From positions 868,001-932,000 of the forward strand of contig CANLOQ010000002.1 of assembly GCA_947492925.1 (NCBI GenBank): a stretch of DNA of 64,000 nucleotides, written 5' to 3'. This DNA is from an uncultured Sulfitobacter sp. (GTDB lineage: Bacteria > Pseudomonadota > Alphaproteobacteria > Rhodobacterales > Rhodobacteraceae). Below the pieces are notes generated by a model. The model was not told where the DNA came from. It did not search any database and saw only the letters and a list, made by a program, of their open reading frames with translations. The position numbers were made by a program, and so were the translations under genes. Positions 8,558-18,535 of the stretch are shown piece after piece (position 1 is the first letter of the stretch; every line of letters starts with the position of its first letter).

Positions 8558-9180
8558 GAGGCCGCCGCCTTGCCTATGTTGCTTTGGCCCCACCACGGCA
8601 ACTCAATACCAAGATAGGCGCTGATCTTGGCCTGTGCGCCGTCATCTTCAATGTCATACGCCATGAAGTTGTCAGCCCCCGCAAACACACGTCTGCAGAA
8701 GGCATAGTGCCCTTCCATCCAGCGCGCCAGTTCTCCTTCTGATCTGCCAAAGCCGCGCGGCAGGCCGGGGATGTCAGCGGCGGGCAGGCGGCGTTTGCCC
8801 AGATTGTTCCAGCGCATCATGGAATTCGCAGCCTTGGCGGGATCGCGGGTGGTGAGGATGAATTTCACGCCCGGATGATGGGCTTGGATGGCGCTCAGCA
8901 CCCCCCAATCGGTTTGCGGCCATAGCGAACGATCCTCACGCACGGCGGACATTTCATTGATTGCGTCGAATTCATCAAGGCGGGCGAGGGGATCACCTGA
9001 AGTGAAGTAATCCTCATAGATGATCTTGCCCAGATGCATGCGCGGGATGTCCTCGCGCTTGGACTGTCCGGGCCGGATGCGCCAATCGGCCACGGTCAGC
9101 CCCGCATGACGCAGCGCGTCTGTCAGCGTGGTGGTGCCGGTCTTGGGCAGGGCGAGGTTGACGATGCGCAGGCGGGTCAT
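8554..9180 (-). CDS. Sulfotransferase family protein
   Basis: A 208-residue PAPS-dependent sulfotransferase. LPKTGTTTL at 11-19 is an intact 5'-phosphosulfate-binding loop, and FILTTRDP with a following serine/arginine region fits the 3'-phosphate-binding site. It overlaps both neighbours by four bases (ATGA). Among glycosyltransferases and a methyltransferase it probably sulfates a sugar of the cluster's glycan, a decoration common in marine bacteria. It supplies the intact active site that the adjacent fusion protein seems to lack. Confidence 0.85.
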   Translation of the reverse strand: MTRLRIVNLALPKTGTTTLTDALRHAGLTVADWRIRPGQSKREDIPRMHLGKIIYEDYFTSGDPLARLDEFDAINEMSAVREDRSLWPQTDWGVLSAIQAHHPGVKFILTTRDPAKAANSMMRWNNLGKRRLPAADIPGLPRGFGRSEGELARWMEGHYAFCRRVFAGADNFMAYDIEDDGAQAKISAYLGIELPWWGQSNIGKAAAS

Positions 9181-10220
9181 GGCACCTGTCCGATCTCAAA
9201 GCCGATCTCGGCGCGGATGGCGGTTTCGGCGGCAGAGTAGGGGGAAGCCGCGCGCAGCTGCGCCTGCATCTCGCGGTAGCTGTCTTGGGCCAGAAGCGCG
9301 TCACGTTTGGCGATATGCAGCGCCACGGCCTCCGCATGCAGGTCCGCGATGCCGGGCAGGGCCATCAGGCGCGCCATTTCCGCCCGCAAGGGCTTTTCAT
9401 AGCGCAGTATGCTATCGTCTAGATGGCCCGCATCATTGCGTTCGCGCCAGTAGCTGTCGTCAAAGGCGCGGTGCTCGCGGTTCACATCGCCCCGGTCATT
9501 CTTGACCAGATAGCTGTCAAGCGAACGCAGCGCGTAATGGTTCAGCGTGGCGTGGTGGCGCGCGTCGCGCGCGGGAAAGGCACGGATGCGGCGCTTTCCG
9601 GCGGCCTTGCGGAAAGGCGGCGGCACCTGGCGGCCTGACCCGTCGGTCCATTTGGTTTTCGATTTGCTGTCATCATGAAAGGGGCGGTGCGCGCCGAAAT
9701 ATTCGGTGGGGAAGTCGCGCCGGACAAGGGATTTGACCTCGATCGCCGTGTCCGCGCCCCAGATGTCCGGATTATGGCTGGTTAGGAACTGGGTGATGAC
9801 GGGTTCATCGGCAAAATCCTCGATCCCGCCATTGGCCATGAATTGAAACGTCACCGAAATTGCCTGCGGATCGCCGCAGGCCTTGATCAGCGCGGGTATC
9901 GTGTGGTCGCCCACGTGAATGTTGATGAATTCGTCCACATCCGCAATCCAGACCCAATCCGCCTGTTTGACCAGCTTGTGCTGCTTGGCGGCTTTCAGCG
10001 CCTGCATCTGGTAATTGCGGTTGGTGGCGGGATTGGGCAGATGCGTGACGATGCCGTGCTCTTGGAGGCGGTCCAGCATTCGGTCGGTCGCATCGGTGCA
10101 ATCGTTTGAATAGAATAGAAAATCCGTCACGCCAATGATGCGGTGAAAGGCGATCCACTCCAAGAGGAACGGGCCTTCGTTCTTCACGCAAGTGACAGCT
10201 GTGATGCGCAAATCTGCCAT
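9177..10220 (-). CDS. Glycosyltransferase, family 2-like (first gene of glycan operon)
   Basis: A 347-residue GT-A type glycosyltransferase with VKNE at 12-15, NDCTDATD at 39-46 and the DVDEF metal site at 94-98; later GSGR and LNHYALRSLDSY match its two paralogues in the operon. The open frame runs far upstream antisense to the MoxR gene, but the VKNE-containing domain starts at the ATG at 10220, so the longer frame is an artefact. It overlaps the sulfotransferase start by four bases. The promoter should lie in the 222-bp divergent gap before the MoxR gene. Confidence 0.85.
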   Translation of the reverse strand: MADLRITAVTCVKNEGPFLLEWIAFHRIIGVTDFLFYSNDCTDATDRMLDRLQEHGIVTHLPNPATNRNYQMQALKAAKQHKLVKQADWVWIADVDEFINIHVGDHTIPALIKACGDPQAISVTFQFMANGGIEDFADEPVITQFLTSHNPDIWGADTAIEVKSLVRRDFPTEYFGAHRPFHDDSKSKTKWTDGSGRQVPPPFRKAAGKRRIRAFPARDARHHATLNHYALRSLDSYLVKNDRGDVNREHRAFDDSYWRERNDAGHLDDSILRYEKPLRAEMARLMALPGIADLHAEAVALHIAKRDALLAQDSYREMQAQLRAASPYSAAETAIRAEIGFEIGQVP

Positions 10221-10442
10221 CACCCGTCCTGTCCGGGGATCGATATACTGGTTTTCATGTCCGCCTCTGGGGTCGGGGTGCACAATGCCCCAAAACCTCT
10301 CATTCTTTCCTAAGATTATGCCAGCCCGCCCGAATCGCGTCAATCTGGGATGCAGGTGGGGCACATTGCGTGACATATCGGCACGGGCCGCCCTTGACGC
10401 CATCGTGTGCAAATGCACCTTTGCCACATCGGGGAGGATACA

Positions 10443-11351
10443 ATGACAGACATATCTAGCATCGATGCGGTGCAAAAGATGCTGGACGCACAGGGGTACA
10501 TCTGCGGGCGGGCCTTGGGCACAGTGGTGTTCTTGAGCCTGTCGCTGGGCAGGCCGCTGTTTCTGGAAGGCGAGGCAGGTGTCGGCAAGACTGAGATCGC
10601 CAAGGCGCTGGCTGCCGGTTTGAACCGCAAACTGATCCGCTTGCAATGCTACGAAGGGCTGGACGCGTCTTCTGCTGTCTATGAATGGAACTTCCCGGCG
10701 CAGATGGTCGCGATCCGCGCGGCGGAAGCGGCGGGGGTGGCGGATAAAGCGGCACTCACGACGGAGCTTTTCAGTGATGATTTCCTGATCGAGCGGCCGT
10801 TGCTGGAAGCCATGCGCCCTGATGAGAATGGCGCGCCGATCCTGCTGATTGATGAACTGGACCGCACGGATGCCCCGTTCGAGGCCTTCCTCCTTGAGGC
10901 ATTGAGCGATTTTCAGGTGACGATCCCAGAGATGGGCACGATCAAGGCACCGGTGCCGCCCATCGTGATCCTCACGTCCAACCGCACACGCGAAGTGCAT
11001 GACGCATTGAAACGCCGCTGCCTTTATCACTGGGTCGACTACCCCGATTTCGACCGCGAGATGGAAATACTGCACGCCCGCGCCCCGGAGGCCGCCGAGA
11101 GCCTGAGCCGTGAGGTGGTCGCTTTTGTGCAGCAGTTGCGCACCGAAGATTTGTTCAAAAAGCCGGGCGTGGCCGAGACAATTGATTGGGCGAAATGCCT
11201 GCTGGCGCTGGATGTCATCACGCTCAGCCCCGAAGTCATCGCCGACACACTGGGTGCGATCCTCAAGTATCAGGACGATATCGCCAAACTGCATGGCTCT
11301 GAGGCCAAGCGCATACTTGATCAGGCGCGCGCGTCGCTTGAACCGGCGTGA
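10443..11351 (+). CDS. MoxR-family AAA+ ATPase (CoxD-like)
   Basis: A 302-residue AAA+ ATPase. Walker A GEAGVGKT is at 43-50, Walker B ILLIDELDR near 133-141, sensor 1 ILTSNRTRE follows, and RRC at the expected arginine-finger region is present. MoxR ATPases work with von Willebrand A proteins to remodel or activate enzymes. Here the partner VWA gene follows 63 bp downstream, as in CoxD/CoxE pairs, but no CO dehydrogenase genes are nearby. The ATG at 10443 has GGGGAGGA upstream. The client enzyme is unknown. Confidence 0.88.
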   Translation: MTDISSIDAVQKMLDAQGYICGRALGTVVFLSLSLGRPLFLEGEAGVGKTEIAKALAAGLNRKLIRLQCYEGLDASSAVYEWNFPAQMVAIRAAEAAGVADKAALTTELFSDDFLIERPLLEAMRPDENGAPILLIDELDRTDAPFEAFLLEALSDFQVTIPEMGTIKAPVPPIVILTSNRTREVHDALKRRCLYHWVDYPDFDREMEILHARAPEAAESLSREVVAFVQQLRTEDLFKKPGVAETIDWAKCLLALDVITLSPEVIADTLGAILKYQDDIAKLHGSEAKRILDQARASLEPA

Positions 11352-11353
11352 TG

Positions 11354-11402
11354 CTTCATCTTTCCCATACACCTCCGGGAGGTCTGGAGGGCAGAGCCCT
11401 CC
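11354..11402 (+). repeat. Dispersed repeat, copy A (CTTCATCTTTCC plus GC hairpin)
   Basis: Begins CTTCATCTTTCC and continues through CTCCGGGA to a hairpin GGAGGGC-AGA-GCCCTCC (11386-11402). Copies B (59443-59490) and C (50445-50494, inverted) share the lead and the hairpin. It fills the gap between the MoxR and VWA genes. Confidence 0.7.
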
Positions 11403-11414
11403 GGTCAGCCATTC

Positions 11415-12707
11415 ATGGCTGAACTGCCCGCGCTGGAACTCCCGGACGACCCCAAACTCGCAGGCAACATCACCCATTTCGCCCGTGCCTTGCGCCGTGC
11501 GGGCCTGCCCATCGGGCCGGGGCGTGTGATTGACGCCATCCGCGCGGTCGAGGCGGCGGGGTTCACCGATAAACGCGATTTCTACTGGACGCTGCACGCG
11601 TGTTTTGTGAACCGGCCCGAACACCGAACCGTATTCGCCCAGCTCTTTCGCCTCTACTGGCGTGATCCGCGCTATCTTGAGCATATGATGGCCGCGATGT
11701 TGCCTGCCATTCGTGGTGTGCAGGAAGACCGCCCCGCTCAGGCGGCGGAGAAACGCGCGGCAGAGGCCCTGCTGGACGGGGCAGAGGCCCCGCAGCAGGA
11801 CGCGGAAGAGAGCGCCGAAGAAGATGCGCTGATAGAGGTGGATGCAAGCCTGACCATGTCAGCGGCAGAGCGGCTCAGAACGCTGGATTTCGAACAGATG
11901 TCACTGTCGGAAATGGCGCAAGCCAAGCGGATGCTGGCGCGGCTGGCGCTGCCGGTCAAGCCGCTGCCCTCGCGGCGTGGCATGGCGGCCCCGCAGGGGC
12001 GAATTGATGCGGCCCGGTCCTTGCGCAGCGCACTGAGGCGCGGCGGCGAGATGGAGCGGCTGGCGTTCAAACAGCCGCGCCCGCGCTATCCCAATCTGGT
12101 CGTGCTGTGCGATATTTCCGGCTCCATGAGCCAGTATTCCCGTGTGATCCTGCATTTTCTGCATGCGGTCAGCAATGCCAAGGGGGCAGGTTGGGCCAAG
12201 GTCCATGCGTTCACTTTTGGCACGCGGCTTACAAACATCACGCGGCATCTGGCGACACGGGATGTGGATGCAGCCTTGGCTGCAGCAGGGGCAGAGGCGC
12301 AGGACTGGGAAGGCGGCACGCGGATCGGAGCATGCCTTGAGGCGTTCAACCGCCAGTGGTCGCGCCGTGTAATGGGGCAGGGGGCGGTGGTGTTGCTGAT
12401 CACCGACGGGCTGGACCGCGACGCGCCGGACGATCTGGGCCGTGCAATGCAGCGCTTGCACCTGACTGCGCGGCGGGTGATTTGGCTGAACCCCTTGCTG
12501 CGCTGGGACGGCTTTGCGCCCAAGGCCGCCGGGATCAGGGCGATGTTGCCACATGTGGACAGCTTTCGTGCTGGCCATTCGATTGCGTCACTTGAAGAAT
12601 TGGCAGCGGTGATTTCGCGCGACGATGATGCAGGGGAAAAAGCGCGGTTGATGGCGGAGGTCGCGGCTTATGTGCCGGAGGCATCATCCTCGTATTTCGG
12701 GTATTAA
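11415..12707 (+). CDS. VWA-domain protein (CoxE-like partner of the MoxR ATPase)
   Basis: A 430-residue protein with an acidic, alanine-rich middle (about 105-145) and a C-terminal von Willebrand A domain carrying the metal-ion site DISGSMS at 233-239, a GGTRIG block and LLITDGLDRD. No signal peptide or membrane helix is seen, so it is cytoplasmic. It is paired with the MoxR ATPase just upstream; together they probably insert metal into or activate an unidentified enzyme. There is no strong Shine-Dalgarno sequence; the ATG at 11415 starts the conserved N-terminus. Confidence 0.87.
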   Translation: MAELPALELPDDPKLAGNITHFARALRRAGLPIGPGRVIDAIRAVEAAGFTDKRDFYWTLHACFVNRPEHRTVFAQLFRLYWRDPRYLEHMMAAMLPAIRGVQEDRPAQAAEKRAAEALLDGAEAPQQDAEESAEEDALIEVDASLTMSAAERLRTLDFEQMSLSEMAQAKRMLARLALPVKPLPSRRGMAAPQGRIDAARSLRSALRRGGEMERLAFKQPRPRYPNLVVLCDISGSMSQYSRVILHFLHAVSNAKGAGWAKVHAFTFGTRLTNITRHLATRDVDAALAAAGAEAQDWEGGTRIGACLEAFNRQWSRRVMGQGAVVLLITDGLDRDAPDDLGRAMQRLHLTARRVIWLNPLLRWDGFAPKAAGIRAMLPHVDSFRAGHSIASLEELAAVISRDDDAGEKARLMAEVAAYVPEASSSYFGY

Positions 12708-12818
12708 AGACGGCGAAAGGCGCTTCCGGATAGCCTGAAGCAAATGGTTGCGCAGCTGCCCGTGCCTGATCGCTGCCTGACGAAAGCCATGACAGTTTCC
12801 GAAAAAACAGGCATCTTC

Positions 12819-12842
12819 ACCCCCCCTTCCTGGGGTCTTTTT
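12819..12842 (+). terminator. Possible weak terminator after the VWA gene
   Basis: ACCCC (12819-12823) pairs with GGGGT (12832-12836) and is followed by CTTTTT. The stem is only five pairs with an eight-base loop, so this is tentative. Confidence 0.35.
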
Positions 12843-12968
12843 GGCAACCTCTTTGCATTTGGTCCGCCCGGCCTTATGCGACGGCCCTTCGGATACCAAA
12901 GCGGCGATGGCAAAACCATCTGCCAAAGGGGGGGCAGTGGCCCGTCCATCGGGCGATGAGAATCTGCG

Positions 12969-15128
12969 TCAGGCGAAAGTCGTCGCAAAGGTTGTGCGGA
13001 AAGTCTCTAACAGCTCTGCCAGCGGAGCGGATGTGCCGCCGAAGGAGACATCGCTGCCGCAGAACTTGCCGACCGTTGTGAGTGTCAGGCCCGCCTGTCC
13101 GGCGGCGGTCATCAGCGCTTCGGCCTGATCAAAGTTGCAGGCAATCAGATACCGCGCCTGATCTTCGCCAAAAAGGGTCGGCGTATCGGCGGCGTCCAAC
13201 ACCACACCCACGCCTGCACCTTCGGCCAGTTCGAAGGCAGCCAGCGCAAGCCCACCATCGCCAAGGTCGGTGCAGGCTTTGATATTGTCCCTGTTGGCGC
13301 GGATGAAATCGCCGTGGGCCTTTTCTGCTGCCAGATCGACGGCGGGTGCGTCGCCTTCTGTGCGGCCAAAGACGGTTGCCAACAAGGCGGATTGACCAAG
13401 GTGGCCTGCGCTGTCGCCCAGCACCAGCGCCACATGGCCGTCGCGCACATCACAGCCGATGATGTCATCCGGGTGGTCGATCAGCCCCACGGCACCGATG
13501 GTCGGCGTGGGCAGGATCGCGGCCCCGTCGGTTTCATTGTAAAGCGACACGTTGCCGGAGACGATTGGCATATCCAGCGCGCTCACGGCCTCCCCAATGC
13601 CTTTGATCGCGCCAACGAATTGGCCCATGATACGCGGCTTTTCGGGGTTGCCGAAATTCATGTTGTCCGTGGTGGCCAGAGGTCTGGCACCCACAGCAGT
13701 CAGGTTGCGATAGGCTTCTGCCACGGCCTGTTTGCCGCCTTCAACCGGATTGGCCTGTACGTAGCGCGGGGTCACGTCGGAGGTGAAGGCGATGGATTTG
13801 TCGGTGCCATGCACGCGGATGATGCCTGCGCCGATGCCGGGCGTGCGGGCGGAATCCGCCATGACCATCGTATCGTATTGTTCAAACACCCAGTTTTTTG
13901 CCGCATAGTTCGGGTCTGAAATCAACGCGCGGAGCCCGTCAATCGGATCAACACCGGGTACGTCCGACAGGGGCACTGCGGGCGGTGTTTCTTCCCAAGG
14001 CCGATCGTATTCGGGGGCGGTGGAGGCGAGTTTGCTGAGCGGCAGATCCGCCTTCAATTCGCCGTTGAGCATGATGAGAAACCGGTCTTCGGCCAGTGTT
14101 TCGCCGACGATGGCGAAATCGAGGTCCCATTTGTCAAACACGGCTTTGGCCTCGGCTTCAAGCTCGGGCTTGAGGACCATCAGCATCCGTTCCTGAGATT
14201 CTGACAGCATCATTTCATAGGCGGTCATGTTTTCCTCGCGCGTGGGCACCTTTTCCAGATCAAGCCGCACGCCAAGCCCGCCTTTGTCGCCCATCTCAAC
14301 CGCAGAGCAGGTGAGACCCGCAGCCCCCATGTCCTGAATGGAAATCACGGCACCGGTGGCCATCAATTCCAGCGTCGCTTCCATCAGACGTTTTTCGGTG
14401 AAAGGGTCACCGACCTGCACCGTGGGGCGCTTTTCCTCAATGGTGTCGTCGAATTCGGCGCTTGCCATTGTTGCGCCACCGACGCCATCGCGGCCCGTTT
14501 TGGCACCAAGGTACACGACGGGCATGCCCACGCCAGAGGCGGCGGAGTAGAAGATTTTGTCCGCATCCGCGAGACCAGCGGCAAAGGCGTTCACAAGGCA
14601 GTTGCCATTGTAGGCAGGATCAAAGCGTACTTCGCCGCCGACAGTTGGCACGCCAAAACAGTTGCCGTATCCGCCGACGCCCGCCACAACACCGTGAACA
14701 AGCTGGCGGGTCTTGGGGTGGGACGGCTCACCAAAGCTGAGTGCGTTCATTGCCGCGATGGGGCGTGCGCCCATTGTGAAAACATCGCGCAGGATGCCGC
14801 CGACGCCGGTGGCCGCCCCCTGATATGGTTCGATATAGGAAGGGTGGTTGTGGCTTTCCATTTTGAAAACCAAGGCCTGGCCGTCACCAATGTCCACAAT
14901 GCCCGCGTTTTCGCCCGGTCCGCAGATCACCTGCGGGCCAGTGGTGGGTAAGGTACGCAACCATTTTTTGGATGATTTGTAGGAACAATGCTCGTTCCAC
15001 ATGGCCGAGAAGATGCCCATTTCCGTGTAGTTCGGCTCGCGCCCGAGAATTGATTTCACTTCCTCAAACTCTTCGGGGGTGAACCCGTGGGCGGCAATGA
15101 TCTCGGTTGTGATGGCAGGTTCTTGCAT
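12969..15128 (-). CDS. purL: Phosphoribosylformylglycinamidine synthase subunit PurL (small type)
   Basis: A 719-residue ATP-dependent synthase of the fourth de novo purine step, of the three-subunit type that needs PurQ and PurS (not in this window). The N-terminal [12 protein letters not shown] block, the GIGDGQA-like [20 protein letters not shown] and two AIR-synthase-type halves are visible. The ATG at 15128 is favoured over an in-frame start about 100 bases upstream, as it begins the family-like N-terminus. It is monocistronic here, between the VWA gene (convergent) and a PRC-barrel-like gene. Confidence 0.96.
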   Translation of the reverse strand: MQEPAITTEIIAAHGFTPEEFEEVKSILGREPNYTEMGIFSAMWNEHCSYKSSKKWLRTLPTTGPQVICGPGENAGIVDIGDGQALVFKMESHNHPSYIEPYQGAATGVGGILRDVFTMGARPIAAMNALSFGEPSHPKTRQLVHGVVAGVGGYGNCFGVPTVGGEVRFDPAYNGNCLVNAFAAGLADADKIFYSAASGVGMPVVYLGAKTGRDGVGGATMASAEFDDTIEEKRPTVQVGDPFTEKRLMEATLELMATGAVISIQDMGAAGLTCSAVEMGDKGGLGVRLDLEKVPTREENMTAYEMMLSESQERMLMVLKPELEAEAKAVFDKWDLDFAIVGETLAEDRFLIMLNGELKADLPLSKLASTAPEYDRPWEETPPAVPLSDVPGVDPIDGLRALISDPNYAAKNWVFEQYDTMVMADSARTPGIGAGIIRVHGTDKSIAFTSDVTPRYVQANPVEGGKQAVAEAYRNLTAVGARPLATTDNMNFGNPEKPRIMGQFVGAIKGIGEAVSALDMPIVSGNVSLYNETDGAAILPTPTIGAVGLIDHPDDIIGCDVRDGHVALVLGDSAGHLGQSALLATVFGRTEGDAPAVDLAAEKAHGDFIRANRDNIKACTDLGDGGLALAAFELAEGAGVGVVLDAADTPTLFGEDQARYLIACNFDQAEALMTAAGQAGLTLTTVGKFCGSDVSFGGTSAPLAELLETFRTTFATTFA

Positions 15129-15214
15129 TGGCTCAACGTCCCCCGTGGCGGTGCTTGGCACGTCTCTTAGAGGATGCGGCAACGGGGGGAAAGAGGGCGG
15201 CTGGAGCAGGAGAC

Positions 15215-15247
15215 GTAAAAAGGACCGCACCTGGGGGGAGGTGCGGC
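15215..15247 (-). terminator. Rho-independent terminator of the PRC-barrel-like gene
   Basis: CCGCACCT (15225-15232) pairs perfectly with AGGTGCGG (15239-15246) around six G. Read on the minus strand the stem is followed by TCCTTTTTT. It lies 37 bp after the stop codon of the secreted PRC-barrel-like gene and ahead of purL. Confidence 0.85.
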
Positions 15248-15283
15248 CCTGTTGCAGTCTTGAAGACTGCGCGAAGTAGATAG

Positions 15284-15811
15284 TTACATCACGATGACGG
15301 TAGTGCGTGTTTCGTCGTCACGCTTTGAGCCGTCCTGCGCCTTCAGGTAGAGTTCGTCGGCGGTTGTATCCAAAAAGATTTTACCGTCGCGCAGCTCCAC
15401 ACTTTCGGGCAGCAGCGTCACTACCAGTGTTTCAGCATCAATTTTGGTGTCGCTTACCAGGTCGACGACCATTTCTGGATTGCCCTGTGCGTCAAATGTC
15501 AGATTTTCCACCACACCCAGTACTTCACCGTCCTGCGTTTTGAAATCCGCACCGACCGATGCGATCAGAGCATCGTATTCAGATTTCGGCATCGCCATCC
15601 GTGTGGGGTCATATTCCGCAATACCAATACCGGGGCGCTTGGTTGCAAGATCACCGGGGGTAGAAGAACCCACCACGTTGGCCTGTCCACCTTCAGTAAT
15701 GGCTGGCGAGTTGCCGGTCAGATCGCTTGCGCTGTCGTCTGACGCGAAGGCCATTGGGGCTGCAATCAGTGTAGCGATGGTTGTGGTTGTGATCAAAAAT
15801 GAGCGTGTCAT
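15284..15811 (-). CDS. Secreted PRC-barrel-like protein
   Basis: A 175-residue exported protein: positively charged start, hydrophobic stretch to about residue 21 and an AFA-SDD-type cleavage site. The mature part resembles a PRC-barrel ([23 protein letters not shown]) followed by [13 protein letters not shown]. The ATG at 15811 is preceded by AAGGAG; an in-frame start 45 bases upstream has no such site. It has its own strong terminator, so it is probably monocistronic. Related periplasmic proteins have no settled function. Confidence 0.75.
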   Translation of the reverse strand: MTRSFLITTTTIATLIAAPMAFASDDSASDLTGNSPAITEGGQANVVGSSTPGDLATKRPGIGIAEYDPTRMAMPKSEYDALIASVGADFKTQDGEVLGVVENLTFDAQGNPEMVVDLVSDTKIDAETLVVTLLPESVELRDGKIFLDTTADELYLKAQDGSKRDDETRTTVIVM

Positions 15812-15989
15812 TTCGGTTACTCCTTCATTCTGTTCTTGTCTGCTGCATCGTTGCAACGGTTGAGAAAAGAACGGGCGGGCGTGCCGGAGGTTCCAAAAAA
15901 GATCTGGGGGAGGGGGTGAGTGTGTTTATAACGTGCTGAAAATTATAAAGAAAAGTTCCTCGAAATAATCACTCCGATCATCCCATGCT

Positions 15990-18266
15990 CTACCTTTCGT
16001 CCTTTTTCCCATCTGCCATTTGCTCCTGCGCGGCCTGCGATGCCGCTGCGGCGATGGCTGCGGTGTCCTCGGGCGTCAGGTCGGCGGCGTTTTCCATTGA
16101 TGGCAATGCGACGCGTACTTCGCGGCGGGCAAATTCAATGCCGTTCTCCGCAAAGGCGGCGTTGACCCGGTTGAAGATTTCCTTGCGGATCATGAATTGT
16201 TTGCCCGGTTTGGCCATAAACTTGCCCCGGATCACCATGCCGACATCGTCGATCTCAAGCACGCCCTGCGATTTGAAGGGTTGCAGGAAGTCGTTTTTGA
16301 ACTCGGGGATTTCCAGCATTTGCTGGCCGATTTTCTTGAACAGCTTACGCACCTTGTCTGGATCGGTATCGAACGGGACGGTAAAGCGCAGTTTCATGAT
16401 CACCCAATCGCGTGAGAAATTGGTGATTTTGGGAATTTCACCGTAGGGGATGGTGTGAACGGGGCCTTTGTGGTGGCGCAGTTGCATGGAGCGGATTGAA
16501 ATTTTCTCGACCGTGCCCATCGTGCCTTCGACCTCAACATATTCGCCGGTGCGAAAAGCGTCATCCACCAGAAAGAAGATGCCCGAGACCACATCGGTGA
16601 CCAGTTTCTGCGCGCCGAAACCGATGGCCAGACCGACAATGGATGCACCAGCCAGCAGAGGCGTTGTATCAACGCCGATGTTGCTGAGGCCCAAGAGCAA
16701 AAACAGCACCACGATGAAAGTGCGCGCAACCAGAAGCATCAGCGGCAAGACGGTAGACAGCCGCGATCCGCCAGCGCCGCCGCCATCGCCACCTACCTCT
16801 TCGGTATCGGGGTCAAATCCCGCAGCAGTCTGTTCCGCAGCCAGTTTGCGATTGATGAAAAGCGACACAGCTTCATAGAGCAGATAACCGATGGACATGA
16901 TGAACAGAAATTCGACTACAGAAGCGGCAAAGCGTTCCCCAACCCCGGCCGAGGCGATGGATGTTGCGGACATGCCCCAGAAATCGGCAATCGACAGCAC
17001 CACGATGGCAAAGATCACAACCCGGCCAATGCGGATATAGGCGCGTCTTGAGGCGCGGTAGGCGCGTTCGGCCACCGGCCCTTCGCCGGTCATTGCAGGT
17101 GTCAGATGGCGCACCAGCCCGCGGATGGCGGTGTCCAGCGCCGGGGCAAAGATCAGCAGGATCATGGTTTTGTAATGCGGCGCTGTGGCAAGCAATTCAA
17201 AGTTGCCGTAGCTGACCACGATGTTCACGATCCACCAGACTACGACGATCATCGCAATCGTGACATAAGGAAACGCCCGCGCCGCGCGGTCCTCCATTGG
17301 CGTGACGTCAGGGTCGGACCCGCGCATCATACTTGTGGCCGCTGCGTGGTAGCGCCAGAAAACGGCAATCAGATAGATGTGCATCGACAGGTTCAGCCAG
17401 AACCCCAGACGAATCTCACCCAAGGGCACGCCGTTGTTTGCGTTGAAGGTCTGAATTGCCGCCGAAAAGCCGATAAGAAACGCCAGCCAGAACTGGTGAA
17501 AGCAAAGCGCCTTGGCGCTTTTGGTGTCAAGGTTCAGCAACCTGTATTCGGGATTCATCGGGGCCATCATGAAAAAGGCAAATGCCAGCATGAGGCGGGG
17601 AAAGCCGATCAGGTAGATACCGATCAGCTGAACGGTGGGCACCAAAAGCTCTGGCAATATGATCTGCCCGACGGTGCGCGCGACAATCACAAAGATCACC
17701 ACGGCGACAACCTGCGTGGTCAGGCGCTGGGCAAGCAGTTGCAGCGTTTCGCGCAAGGTCATGTTCTCGGGGTCGGAGGGCGGCAGGATGCGCCAGTTGC
17801 GCGTGGCCCGGCGGAACGCAATCTCTGCCAGCGCTGCTGCACCGAAGACGATGACCATGTACCCCAGCAGTTGCAGAAGACCCGCACCGCCGCCGATCTT
17901 GTCATAGAAATTGGTAAAGGCCCGGGCCTGACCGCTGAAAAGATCGGGCAGGCGCTGGACCGGTATGACAACTGATTGCCACGCACCACCGGTGGCATGA
18001 TAGATGAATTCGCTTTCGCCGTTGTCTGCATCGGCGTTGCCCGCCGCCTCGGTATGTAACTGGTCCAGCAACAGCGCGCGCACTTCGGCGTCCGAAAGGC
18101 GCGAGATCAGCGCGTTGGCTGTTTCCGGCGTCAGCGGGTCGGGCAGCGTGGGCGACGTCTCGGCGGTTTGGGCTGTGCCAAAGGACATCTGTGCTGACAC
18201 GGGCAACGGGGCAACGAAGGCCGCTAGCATGAAGAAAAGCGCGCGCAACAAGCGAAGGATGTTCAT
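15990..18266 (-). CDS. Large MscS-family mechanosensitive channel
   Basis: A 758-residue inner-membrane channel that opens under membrane tension during hypo-osmotic shock. A signal peptide (cleavage near VSA-QM, residue 25), a periplasmic domain and many membrane helices precede the pore helix. The pore segment GASIVGLAIGFGAQ, then VTDVVSGIFFLVDD and the beta domain GEYVEVEGTMGTVEKI are diagnostic. The size exceeds the 286-residue E. coli MscS and fits MscK/YbiO-like members. The ATG at 18266 begins the signal peptide; a longer in-frame start is disfavoured. Confidence 0.92.
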   Translation of the reverse strand: MNILRLLRALFFMLAAFVAPLPVSAQMSFGTAQTAETSPTLPDPLTPETANALISRLSDAEVRALLLDQLHTEAAGNADADNGESEFIYHATGGAWQSVVIPVQRLPDLFSGQARAFTNFYDKIGGGAGLLQLLGYMVIVFGAAALAEIAFRRATRNWRILPPSDPENMTLRETLQLLAQRLTTQVVAVVIFVIVARTVGQIILPELLVPTVQLIGIYLIGFPRLMLAFAFFMMAPMNPEYRLLNLDTKSAKALCFHQFWLAFLIGFSAAIQTFNANNGVPLGEIRLGFWLNLSMHIYLIAVFWRYHAAATSMMRGSDPDVTPMEDRAARAFPYVTIAMIVVVWWIVNIVVSYGNFELLATAPHYKTMILLIFAPALDTAIRGLVRHLTPAMTGEGPVAERAYRASRRAYIRIGRVVIFAIVVLSIADFWGMSATSIASAGVGERFAASVVEFLFIMSIGYLLYEAVSLFINRKLAAEQTAAGFDPDTEEVGGDGGGAGGSRLSTVLPLMLLVARTFIVVLFLLLGLSNIGVDTTPLLAGASIVGLAIGFGAQKLVTDVVSGIFFLVDDAFRTGEYVEVEGTMGTVEKISIRSMQLRHHKGPVHTIPYGEIPKITNFSRDWVIMKLRFTVPFDTDPDKVRKLFKKIGQQMLEIPEFKNDFLQPFKSQGVLEIDDVGMVIRGKFMAKPGKQFMIRKEIFNRVNAAFAENGIEFARREVRVALPSMENAADLTPEDTAAIAAAASQAAQEQMADGKKDER

Positions 18267-18358
18267 GTGTGGACTGCCCATATTGCAAAGCGAAGACCGT
18301 CTGGCCCCCGGCTCAGGGTGACGGGGTGTCGCAGCAAGGTCAAAGAAAATGTGCAAGC

Positions 18359-18387
18359 AAAAAAAAGGCCGAGCACGAAGCTCGGCC
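18359..18387 (-). terminator. Rho-independent terminator of the lysR gene
   Basis: GGCCGAGC (18367-18374) and GCTCGGCC (18380-18387) form a perfect eight-pair stem with a five-base loop. On the minus strand it is followed by eight T. It lies about 150 bp after the LysR stop codon. Confidence 0.85.
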
Positions 18388-18535
18388 AAGTCCAACAGGG
18401 AGGTATAAAGGGACGCGCCCGGAAGCGGTCATCCTCTATAAAAGTCGAATTAGGCGTCGGTTTGCCTCCAATCAAGGCAAGACGTGAATTTAATGGGTCA
18501 TACCAGCTATGCGCTTATTGCATGGCAGGCTGAAA

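Noticed and set aside
10221-11684. The upstream part of a long minus-strand frame that would extend the first glycosyltransferase to 835 residues
   Set aside because: It runs antisense through the MoxR gene; the VKNE domain starts at the ATG at 10220.
12744-12959. A 71-codon frame between the VWA gene and purL
   Set aside because: No ribosome site, no domain; opposite-strand frames of similar length exist in the same place.
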